A stretch of 50,778 nt of DNA from an uncultured Verrucomicrobia subdivision 3 bacterium. GTDB taxonomy: Bacteria; Verrucomicrobiota; Verrucomicrobiia; Limisphaerales; UBA11358. The notes under the pieces were generated by a model. The model was not told the origin of the DNA, made no database searches, and saw nothing but the letters and a program-made list of their open reading frames with translations. Location of the stretch: the NCBI GenBank assembly GCA_903944085.1, contig CAJAQO010000134.1:1-50778 (forward strand), in the 5' to 3' direction. Positions 27,024 through 33,497 of this stretch are shown one piece after another. The position numbers and the translations under genes were made by a program. Every line of letters begins with the position of its first letter. Position 1 is the first letter of the stretch.

Positions 27024-27106
27024 GCGATGAAACTAACCGATCGCAGTGTGCGGTGTGAATTGAAAAACTTGGGGGCAACATTGACGGAAACGATTATCCG
27101 CCGGCG
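26992..27106. repeat. Duplicated about 100-bp upstream region, copy 2
   Basis: Direct-orientation second copy of 23802-23903, about 3.2 kb away. The 23-base core at 27053-27075 is identical, and the flanks match at roughly four of five positions by eye. It includes the ATTGCGG repeat and a start codon at the equivalent place. Confidence 0.75.
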
Positions 27107-27182
27107 AAGGTGGCCCTGCTCCTGCTGGTGAAAACAGTTGCCGGGCGATAGTTGATCACTACGTGTAGGGTTCATTTGGCTT

Positions 27183-27615
27183 GTGATCTTGGTTTCCATC
27201 GCCCGGTTCCATTCACATCAACTCCGCCGCCAGCGCTGGACTCCCGCGGGCAACGGGAACCGGCAATGGCTGGTCGAGCCGGATGAACACGATTATCCGG
27301 CCGCCTACTCCTACTTAAACCTGCTCTATCCTAAAAAAAACGGCCCGGGCGTTCGTCAAAAAACTGAAGCGGGCGGCGATGACGGATTTCAAATCCAAGG
27401 ATATTTTCCGGGCCTCGGCCTTGGCCCTGCTCGGCAGCGACAATTCCCATGTGCGCAAGGATCGGAAAAGAATTGAGGCGGCCCAGAAATTGTCCCCGCT
27501 CCTGCTCGTCCGGGATGAGGCGCAGCGAAAAGTCCTGATCGCGGACGGCTACCATCGTCTGTGCGCGGTTTATTCCTTCGATGAGGACGCGGTGATTCCC
27601 TGCAAAATCGTCTAG
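27183..27615 (+). pseudogene. ParB-N-like small protein gene, frameshifted at an A8 tract
   Basis: The first part, from a GTG at 27183, carries RQWLVEPDEHDYPAAYSYLN. After the A-run at 27333-27340 the matching continuation lies in the next frame: RAFVKKLKRAAMTDFKSKD, then SDNSHVRKD and VLIADGYHRLCAVYS, ending IPCKIV at 27615. Removing one A joins both parts smoothly (LLYPKKTARAFVKKL). The whole resembles small standalone ParB N-terminal-like proteins (about 130 aa) known in many bacteria, of unknown function. The break may be a real mutation, a sequencing error in the homopolymer, or a slippage site. The true start is uncertain; residues before RQWL look unlike the family. Confidence 0.7.
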
Positions 27616-27685
27616 GCTGGACGGCACCGCTGGCGCGGACGATGGATTTGAAGACGTTTCAAAACCAGACGGCCAACCTGCCGTG

Positions 27686-27770
27686 GTAGGAGCCGAGGTG
27701 ACGAGGCTCAAATTAATTTGGATTTTGGGTTTCGGAATTTTAGCTGGAGCCGCCTCACGTCGGCTGCTAC
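27686..27770. repeat. Long inverted repeat element, copy 1
   Basis: Two 24-base arms (27686-27709 and 27747-27770) pair with 20 of 24 matches around a 37-base AT-rich loop. The arm sequence GTAGcAGCCGAcGTgAgG is clearly the same family as the element at 33245-33340. It sits between two convergent genes. Confidence 0.8.
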
Positions 27771-27842
27771 CTGTATTTTCCCGCCATCGGCTGGTCGGCC
27801 AGCCGGCGCGACCGCAAGGAGGACACCGCACCGAGGGAGCAG

Positions 27843-28928
27843 CTACTTTGATTGGACCAGCACGCGGAAGGCGCGGCCCAGATGTTCCGGATGCGTGAGC
27901 GTTTGCCATTGGCGCGTGCGGCGGGCGTCCCATTCGGTAAAATATTTTTCCGCCACAGCCTTTTGCAGAATGCGCGTGAGAAATTGCGGCTGGGTGGAAA
28001 AAGCTTCGGTCCGCAACCCGGTGGCCTCGCCCGTTTTTTCGAGCGCGGAGAAATTGACATGCGCCGTCAAATCCTGTTCGCCGGGATTCGCCAGAATGTC
28101 ATCGGTGACGTGATGGCGGTGATACGCGCGAAGCGTGCCGCGCGTGCGGCCGGGGGAAAATATTTCGTCGGTCGTGAAGCCGTAGTCAATCGCCAGCAGT
28201 TTGCCGTGCGCCAAATTGCCGGCGGCGGCGCGCCACCAGGTTTCGGCGGCGGGCGAAGTTTCGATGGTGTAATTGTCGGGCAAAAAAGATTCCAATTGCG
28301 GATTGCGGATTGCGGATTGCGGATTGGGAATTTTGTGCCAGACGAATTGTCCGTCGGCGAACCCGACGCCCCACTCGAACCATTTTTTTTCGTTTGCATC
28401 CCAGCCGTGGCGGTGGACGGGAAAGGCGTCGAGCAGCTCGTTGCTGAAAATGATGCCGGCGAGTTTTGCGTTTTGAGTTTTGAGTTTTAAATTGGCGAAA
28501 TCGGAAAACCAGCGGACGCGCGGTGCAAACTTTTCCAGCAATTCTTTTTGCCAGGTTTCACGGCGCACGGAGGGTTCGAGAATGACGTATTCGATTTCCG
28601 AAAACAGTTTGGGCCGGTGCGTTTGCAGCCAGCTTAGTATGTCAGCGGCGAGTTTGCCATCATGCGCGCCGGCCTCGACAATCCGCAATCCGCAATCCGC
28701 AATTCGCAATGCCTCCAGCCATTCGGCGAATTGAAATGCGAGCAGTTCGCCGAACAAACTGCCCACGCTGACGCTGGTGATGAAGTCGCCGCGCTGTCCC
28801 ACCGTGTCTTTTTTTGATTCGTAATAGCCCGTTTCGGGACAATACAGCGCCAGTTCCATGAAGCGCGCGAAAGAAATCACGCCGCTTTTGAGAATTTCTT
28901 CGCGGATGACAGCGGCGGGCATTTTCAT
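27843..28928 (-). CDS. MidA/NDUFAF7-family SAM-dependent methyltransferase
   Basis: 361 aa from the ATG at 28928 (MKMPAAVIREEILKSG). Family markers are MELALYCPETGYYESK, GDFITSVSVGSLFGELLA, IVEAGAHDGKLAADIL (SAM loop), IIFSNELLDAFPVHR and LLAIDYGF. Mitochondrial members methylate an arginine of a complex I subunit; the bacterial target is unknown. Two repeat-derived insertions are translated: LRIADCGLRI after residue about 71, just before the SAM loop, and NPQSAIRNPQ near 200-212. They are absent from the family as I know it, and the protein may tolerate them as surface loops. Confidence 0.85.
   Translation of the reverse strand: MKMPAAVIREEILKSGVISFARFMELALYCPETGYYESKKDTVGQRGDFITSVSVGSLFGELLAFQFAEWLEALRIADCGLRIVEAGAHDGKLAADILSWLQTHRPKLFSEIEYVILEPSVRRETWQKELLEKFAPRVRWFSDFANLKLKTQNAKLAGIIFSNELLDAFPVHRHGWDANEKKWFEWGVGFADGQFVWHKIPNPQSAIRNPQLESFLPDNYTIETSPAAETWWRAAAGNLAHGKLLAIDYGFTTDEIFSPGRTRGTLRAYHRHHVTDDILANPGEQDLTAHVNFSALEKTGEATGLRTEAFSTQPQFLTRILQKAVAEKYFTEWDARRTRQWQTLTHPEHLGRAFRVLVQSK
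28294..28327. repeat. ATTGCGG tandem repeat inside the methyltransferase gene, right-hand reading
   Basis: Four to five head-to-tail copies of ATTGCGG starting at 28295. Read on the minus strand it encodes NPQSAIRNPQ. It forms an inverted pair with 28679-28711, about 385 bases away in the same gene. Confidence 0.85.
28679..28711. repeat. CCGCAAT tandem repeat inside the methyltransferase gene, opposite orientation
   Basis: Four copies of AATCCGC or a close variant, the reverse complement of the unit at 28294-28327. Read on the minus strand it encodes LRIADCGLRI. Confidence 0.85.
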
Positions 28929-28980
28929 TGCTTGCAGAGCGGCATGGCTTTGATTAGTGTCGCGACGAGCATGAGAATTT

Positions 28981-30078
28981 ATGGCTAAAATTGACGCGTT
29001 TTTCAATCTGATGTTTGAGCAGCGGGCTTCCGACCTGCACATGGCGTCGGGCAATCCGCCGATGATGCGCATCAACGGCGAGCTGCAGCGCGTGGATTAT
29101 CCGCCGCTGGAAAGCGATTCGCTCAAGGCCATGCTCTACGAAATCGCGCCGGATTACAAAATCAAACAGTTTGAAGAAACCGGCGACGTGGACTTCGGCT
29201 ACGAAATTCCGAACATCTCGCGCTTCCGCGTGAATTTTTTCAACCAGAAAAACGGCGTCAGCGCGGTGTTCCGGCAGATTCCCAGCCGCGTGCTGTCGTT
29301 CGAGGATTTTGACAAACTGGAAGCGCCGCTGCCGGTGGTTTTCAAAAAATTTGCGATGCTGCATCGCGGCCTCGTCGTCGTGACCGGGCCGACCGGCTCC
29401 GGCAAATCCACCACGCTCGCGGCCATCGTGGATTATTGCAACCGCAACCGCAAAGACCACATCATCACGATTGAAGACCCGATTGAATTTGTCCACGAAA
29501 GCAAAAACTGCCTCGTGAACCATCGCGAGGTCGGCGTGCATACCAAATCATTTGCGTCGGCGCTGCGCGGCGCGTTGCGCGAAGATCCGGACATCATTCT
29601 CGTCGGTGAAATGCGCGATTTGGAAACCATCGAGCTGGCGATCACGGCGGCGGCCACGGGCCACTTGGTTTTCGGCACGCTGCACACGCAGAGCGCGGCC
29701 AAGACGGTGGACCGCATCATTGACGTTTTTCCGGCGGATCAGCAGAACAAAATCCGCCAGACGCTGTCCGAAGCGTTGAAAGGAATTGTGGCGCAGACAC
29801 TGTTCAAGCGGTCGGACAAAAAAGGCCGCGTCGCCGCGTTTGAAGTTTTGGTGTTCAACACCGCCGTCGCCAACCTGGTGCGCGAGGGCAAGACGCACCA
29901 AATTCAAGGCATGATCCAGGTCGGCAAAAAATTCGGCAACCAGCAGTTGGACGATCACATCATGGAGCATGTCCGCATGAAGCGCATCACGCCGGAGGAC
30001 GCCTATGACAAGGCGCTCGACAAGAAAAAATTCCGCCCGCTGCTGGCGCATCCGCCGGATGACGACGAGGCGATGTAA
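28981..30078 (+). CDS. pilT: Type IV pilus retraction ATPase PilT
   Basis: 365 aa, start MAKIDAFFNLMFEQRASDLH, the usual PilT opening. Motifs: Walker A VTGPTGSGKSTT near 136, Asp box ITIEDPIEFVH, Walker B DIILVGEMRDLETI, His box LVFGTLHTQSA. The C-terminus lacks a zinc-finger motif, as expected for retraction rather than assembly ATPases. It forms a hexamer at the inner-membrane base of the pilus and drives pilin removal. It is followed 108 bases later by pilU. No other pilus genes are in the window. Confidence 0.92.
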   Translation: MAKIDAFFNLMFEQRASDLHMASGNPPMMRINGELQRVDYPPLESDSLKAMLYEIAPDYKIKQFEETGDVDFGYEIPNISRFRVNFFNQKNGVSAVFRQIPSRVLSFEDFDKLEAPLPVVFKKFAMLHRGLVVVTGPTGSGKSTTLAAIVDYCNRNRKDHIITIEDPIEFVHESKNCLVNHREVGVHTKSFASALRGALREDPDIILVGEMRDLETIELAITAAATGHLVFGTLHTQSAAKTVDRIIDVFPADQQNKIRQTLSEALKGIVAQTLFKRSDKKGRVAAFEVLVFNTAVANLVREGKTHQIQGMIQVGKKFGNQQLDDHIMEHVRMKRITPEDAYDKALDKKKFRPLLAHPPDDDEAM

Positions 30079-30086
30079 CTGTAATT

Positions 30087-30176
30087 ATGAAGTTTGAATT
30101 ATGAATGATGAATTGAACATTTGGGCTCGCGTGCGCCGAAGTTCCTTCACTTCATCATTCATCATTCATACTTCAT
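30087..30176. repeat. Inverted repeat between pilT and pilU
   Basis: Two 29-base AT-rich arms (30087-30115 and 30148-30176) pair at 26 of 29 positions, built of ATGAATGATGAA-type units. The loop is 32 bases and GC-rich. It leaves only ten bases before the pilU start, so it may affect pilU translation. Confidence 0.85.
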
Positions 30177-30186
30177 CCTTTTAACC

Positions 30187-31386
30187 ATGCGCCGGCCTGA
30201 ACTGGACCAAATTTTGACGACGATGCTGGCTTCGCAGCCGGAAGTTTCGGACCTGCTGTTCACCAGCGACCGGCCGCCGCAGGTCGAGGCTTACGGCGAA
30301 CTCAAGCCGGTGGCGCTCGATCCGCCGATTGAAAAACTTACGCCCTTTCAAATCGAAGCCATCGCGATGAACATCATCGGCGATAATCTCTGGCAGATCG
30401 AGGATTTGCTGCGGCACGGCTCGTGCGATGCCTCGTATGCGTTGAGCGACCAGGCGCGTTTTCGCGTGAATGTGTTTTCGCAGCGCGGCAATTATTCCAT
30501 CGTCTGCCGCCAGCTCAACACCAAGATCCCGACGCTGGACCAGTTAAAGTTGCCGGAAACACTGAAGCTGATTCCGCGGGAAAAAACCGGCTTGGTGCTC
30601 GTCACGGGCGCGACCGGCTCCGGCAAGTCCACCACGCTCGCGGCGATTTTGAGCGAGATCAACCGGGACAAGGCCGTTCACATCGTCACGCTCGAAGACC
30701 CGGTGGAATATCTGCACGTGCATGACCGGGCCACGTTCAACCAGCGCGAGATGGGAATTGATTTTGATTCGTATGCCAACGGCTTGCGCGCCGCGCTGCG
30801 CCAGGCACCGAAGGTAATTCTCGTCGGCGAAATGCGCGACCAGGAAACCGTGAAAATCGCCTTGAGCGCGGCAGAGACCGGCCATCTCGTGTTGAGCACG
30901 CTGCACACGATCAATGCCGGCGAAACCGTCAACCGCATCCTCGGCATGTTTGAACCGGAGGAGCAGGAGCAGATTCGCATCCGGCTCTCGGATTCGCTGC
31001 GGTGGGTGGTCAGCCAGCGGCTGTGCCCGCGCATCAGCGGCGGCCGGCACGCGCTGATCGAAATCATGGGTTCCAATTTACGCACGCAGGAAGCCATCCG
31101 GCTGGGCGAAAGCGAGGGCAAGACGTTTTACGAAATCATCGAGGCGAGCTACACTTTCGGCTGGCGGCATTTTGACCATGCCTGCTTGGAATCCTACGAG
31201 CACGGGCTGATCACCGAGGATAACGCCCTGCTCTACTGCACCAAGCGCAGCGTGGTGTCGCGCGGGATTGACAACCAGAAAAAAGCGCGCGGCGAAGTCA
31301 CCACCGACCTCAGCGCGCTGCGGATGCGCTCCGGCGGCCAGAGCGGCGGCAGCGGCGAAAAACCGCCCACTTTAAAATTCAAATGA
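30187..31386 (+). CDS. pilU: PilT-like retraction ATPase, PilU paralogue
   Basis: 399 aa from the ATG at 30187; an earlier frame would translate the upstream inverted repeat. Motifs: Walker A VTGATGSGKSTT near 140, VTLEDPVEYLH, Walker B VILVGEMRDQETV, His box LVLSTLHTINA. The second-gene position after pilT and a longer C-terminal tail (SALRMRSGGQSGGSGEKP) fit a PilU-type accessory retraction ATPase. It should work with PilT on pilus retraction. Its stop overlaps the start of the next gene (ATGA at 31383-31386). Confidence 0.82.
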   Translation: MRRPELDQILTTMLASQPEVSDLLFTSDRPPQVEAYGELKPVALDPPIEKLTPFQIEAIAMNIIGDNLWQIEDLLRHGSCDASYALSDQARFRVNVFSQRGNYSIVCRQLNTKIPTLDQLKLPETLKLIPREKTGLVLVTGATGSGKSTTLAAILSEINRDKAVHIVTLEDPVEYLHVHDRATFNQREMGIDFDSYANGLRAALRQAPKVILVGEMRDQETVKIALSAAETGHLVLSTLHTINAGETVNRILGMFEPEEQEQIRIRLSDSLRWVVSQRLCPRISGGRHALIEIMGSNLRTQEAIRLGESEGKTFYEIIEASYTFGWRHFDHACLESYEHGLITEDNALLYCTKRSVVSRGIDNQKKARGEVTTDLSALRMRSGGQSGGSGEKPPTLKFK

Positions 31387-31856
31387 ACGGGTCTTTCGAT
31401 TTCGTCAGCAACGAGGACAAGCCGGCCTTGATCGCCTTTTCCACGCCGGAATGGATGGAGGAGGCCAAAACCGCGTTGCAGGAACTGGGCTACAAAATCC
31501 ACACCGCCGCCACGCACAGTGATTTTCTGATGCGCTTCAGCCAGGTGCATTATCAGGTCGTGCTGGTGGAGGAACTTTTCGGAGCCAACACGCCCGACGA
31601 GAATGTGACGCTCAAAGCGCTACAGACCATGCCCATGAACCAGCGCCGCCACGCCACCGTGCTGCTCATCGGCAATTCCTTTCAGACGTTCACGCCGATG
31701 GAGGCGTTTAAGAACAGCGTCCACGCCGTCATCAACAGCTCCGAAATGTTCCTGCTGAAACAGCTCGTGGAAAAAGCCGTGGCGGACAACAATCTTTTTC
31801 TCCAAAGCTACCGCGAAGTGCAGGCCCGCATTTTCACCAGCGGCACCCGCACCTGA
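31383..31856 (+). CDS. Degenerate receiver-like protein coupled to pilU
   Basis: 157 aa. The pattern ALIAFSTPEWMEEAKTALQE, then YQVVLVEELFG and ATVLLIGNSF matches the beta-alpha order of a receiver domain, but the phospho-acceptor Asp is replaced (VVLVEEL) and the N-terminal acidic pair is missing. It is thus a pseudo-receiver, if a receiver at all. No output domain is seen. The four-base overlap with pilU shows translational coupling and suggests a role with the retraction ATPases. Family membership is inferred from pattern only. Confidence 0.65.
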   Translation: MNGSFDFVSNEDKPALIAFSTPEWMEEAKTALQELGYKIHTAATHSDFLMRFSQVHYQVVLVEELFGANTPDENVTLKALQTMPMNQRRHATVLLIGNSFQTFTPMEAFKNSVHAVINSSEMFLLKQLVEKAVADNNLFLQSYREVQARIFTSGTRT

Positions 31857-31881
31857 CGGCCCCGGGCTTGGCCAAACATAG

Positions 31882-32586
31882 TTAATCGTGGTATTCGCGA
31901 AAAACCACCGCCGTCGAGGTGGCGGGATCATACACCGCATAAACTCCACCGCGCTGGTGCTCCTCCGATTCCTTGAAGATGCGCTGGAAGCAAAGCAGAT
32001 TGTTCCCCGCCGGCAGACTTTGAAACAACCGGGTGCCTTGGTGCGCTGAACGTTCGAGCCGCTGCTTGAATTCAAAAGCGTCCGCCGGCACCAGTTTTGC
32101 CCCGGCGACCATCGTTTGAAAATCCTTCTCCCCGACGTTGAAAACCGCCAGCCATTCGCTGCTCAGAAAAGTCGAGTAACCCGCGATCTGCACATGGCTG
32201 GCCGACGCGGGCGCATTCCCCAAACAAATAAAAGCCAGCCGGTGACCGGGCGATTTGCCGGCCCCGAGCAGCCCGAGCGCCAGCGTCACCACCAGCGCGG
32301 GGCCGACCAGCAATGCCAGCGCCGCTGGCCGCGGCACCGCGCGTTTCTCAATCCAGACCTTGGTCAGGGCGAAGACCGTGCTGCCCCCGCCGCCGACCAG
32401 CACCAGAACCGGTATCAACGGCAACAACGCCATGGCACACGCCTTGCCGAAGAATTCATAGGTGCCGTATTGCAGCGCCAGAAAAAACAGGATGCCCGCG
32501 CTCACCAGCACGGTATCGAACAGCCAGAGCCGCCAGTAATTGATCCGGCGCGGATTCACGCCAGTTTGATCTTCAACAGTATTCAC
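31882..32586 (-). CDS. Membrane protein of unknown function
   Basis: 234 aa with three hydrophobic segments in the first half (LFDTVLVSAGILFFLALQYG, then ALLPLIPVLVLVGGGGS and AALALLVGPALVVTLALGLL) and a soluble C-terminal half of about 120 residues beginning GKSPGHRLAFICLG. No recognised domain or motif. It converges with the pilU operon, stopping 25 bases from it. Downstream and upstream there is no gene on the same strand, so it is probably transcribed alone. Confidence 0.65.
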   Translation of the reverse strand: MNTVEDQTGVNPRRINYWRLWLFDTVLVSAGILFFLALQYGTYEFFGKACAMALLPLIPVLVLVGGGGSTVFALTKVWIEKRAVPRPAALALLVGPALVVTLALGLLGAGKSPGHRLAFICLGNAPASASHVQIAGYSTFLSSEWLAVFNVGEKDFQTMVAGAKLVPADAFEFKQRLERSAHQGTRLFQSLPAGNNLLCFQRIFKESEEHQRGGVYAVYDPATSTAVVFREYHD

Positions 32587-32643
32587 GTTCGCATCAGGAA
32601 AGCCGACTGGTATGCAAACGCAAGGTTTTAAGGTTGCGGTGCA

Positions 32644-33000
32644 GACACCGTCGGTTTCGTTTCTTTCGCGGCGTCACAATTTCCGCCCACCACACCGTGG
32701 AAGCCTTTCACCATGCCGAAAACTCCCGGCGCGGCATCGTCCGAGCGAGTTTCCGCACCGGACCGGCCGGTCACCACCCCGCGAAAGGATGTCACCACGC
32801 CGTCGAAGGAATTCACCACGCCGAAACTTCATTTCCCGGCACCGTCTCCACCGTGGACGGTGCGGAAAAATGGTCTGACCACACCAGGAAATCATTTCAC
32901 CATGCCTGCAACCGGATTCACGGTGCCGAAAAATCATCTTTCGGTGTGTAAAAATCATTTTTTCGTTCGGTCGAATCGTTTTACCGTGTGGGCAAAATAC
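32644..33000. repeat. Degenerate 21-bp periodic tract, about 17 units
   Basis: The sequence can be cut into consecutive 21-base units starting at 32644, for example TTCACCACGCCGAAACTTCA plus one base, many carrying TTCACCA/TTCACGG at the start and CCG/CCC in the middle. In the plus frame each unit gives seven residues of the pattern F-T-T/V-P-K-x-H. The units diverge strongly, so the array is old or under selection for period rather than exact sequence. Confidence 0.75.
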
Positions 33001-33036
33001 TTCGCCACAATGATTTACGACCGAACCCTGCCATGA
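32713..33036 (+). CDS. Possible small heptapeptide-repeat protein
   Basis: 107 aa beginning MPKTPGAASS. It consists almost wholly of seven-residue units such as VTTPRKD, FTTPKLH, LTTPGNH and FTVPKNH, ending FATMIYDRTLP. A GGAAG sequence lies nine bases before the ATG, a fair ribosome site. The stop overlaps the next small frame by ATGA. The product would be basic and unlike anything I know. The period alone could reflect a non-coding array, and the minus strand is also open, so coding is doubtful. Confidence 0.35.
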   Translation: MPKTPGAASSERVSAPDRPVTTPRKDVTTPSKEFTTPKLHFPAPSPPWTVRKNGLTTPGNHFTMPATGFTVPKNHLSVCKNHFFVRSNRFTVWAKYFATMIYDRTLP

Positions 33037-33155
33037 TCAGTAAAAAACCTTCAAAACGAACACCTCGCTCCGATTCCACAGCCAAAACTGGCACGCAAAT
33101 GCTTTTCCAGCCGGGCGAAGGCACGGGTAAAGGCGACTGGAGCGTCAGTCTGTGA
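33033..33155 (+). CDS. Possible 40-residue basic peptide
   Basis: Starts MISKKPSKRTPRSDSTAKTG and ends TGKGDWSVSL, overlapping the previous frame by four bases. Lys/Arg-rich first half. No family recognised. The overlap and normal-looking codons are the only support. Confidence 0.3.
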   Translation: MISKKPSKRTPRSDSTAKTGTQMLFQPGEGTGKGDWSVSL

Positions 33156-33244
33156 CCGACGACGGAGGGGCGAGCGTCCCCGCGAGCCGGGGTTTCCAAT
33201 GGTGGCCGTCCGCAAGAATTCCCCGAAACGATTCGCGCCTTGAA

Positions 33245-33340
33245 CCCCTGAACCGTAGCCGCCGACGTAAGGAGGCTCTAACTTGATTTGACTAATTTCA
33301 GATGGAGCCTCCTTACGTCGGCTGCTACAAGGTTCAGGGG
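33245..33340. repeat. Long inverted repeat element, copy 2
   Basis: The central arms (33255-33278 and 33305-33328) match at 23 of 24 positions; an outer CCCCTGAACC/GGTTCAGGGG pair (33245-33254, 33331-33340) extends the stem after a two-base bulge. The loop is about 26 bases and AT-rich. The arm sequence is shared with 27686-27770. It is followed at 33345-33361 by a small perfect hairpin, GGCGCTG-ACA-CAGCGCC. No gene is seen from 33156 to 33497. Confidence 0.88.
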
Positions 33341-33497
33341 GAGAACCGGCGCTGACACAGCGCCGCTACTGAAAATCGGGGAGGTGATGTTTGCGGACGG
33401 CTGCCGCCAAAGATGCGCCGGTGGCCGAGGCCAGGCACTCCCATTTTTCAACGGCGCGTTATCCGTCAACGGGATGGGAAAAAGTTTGCGCCGCTTT

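Noticed and set aside
33245-33340. Terminator of the restriction-modification gene
   Set aside because: It lies about 160 bases beyond the stop and its family member at 27686-27770 is not placed as a terminator; no T-run follows the stem on the minus strand.
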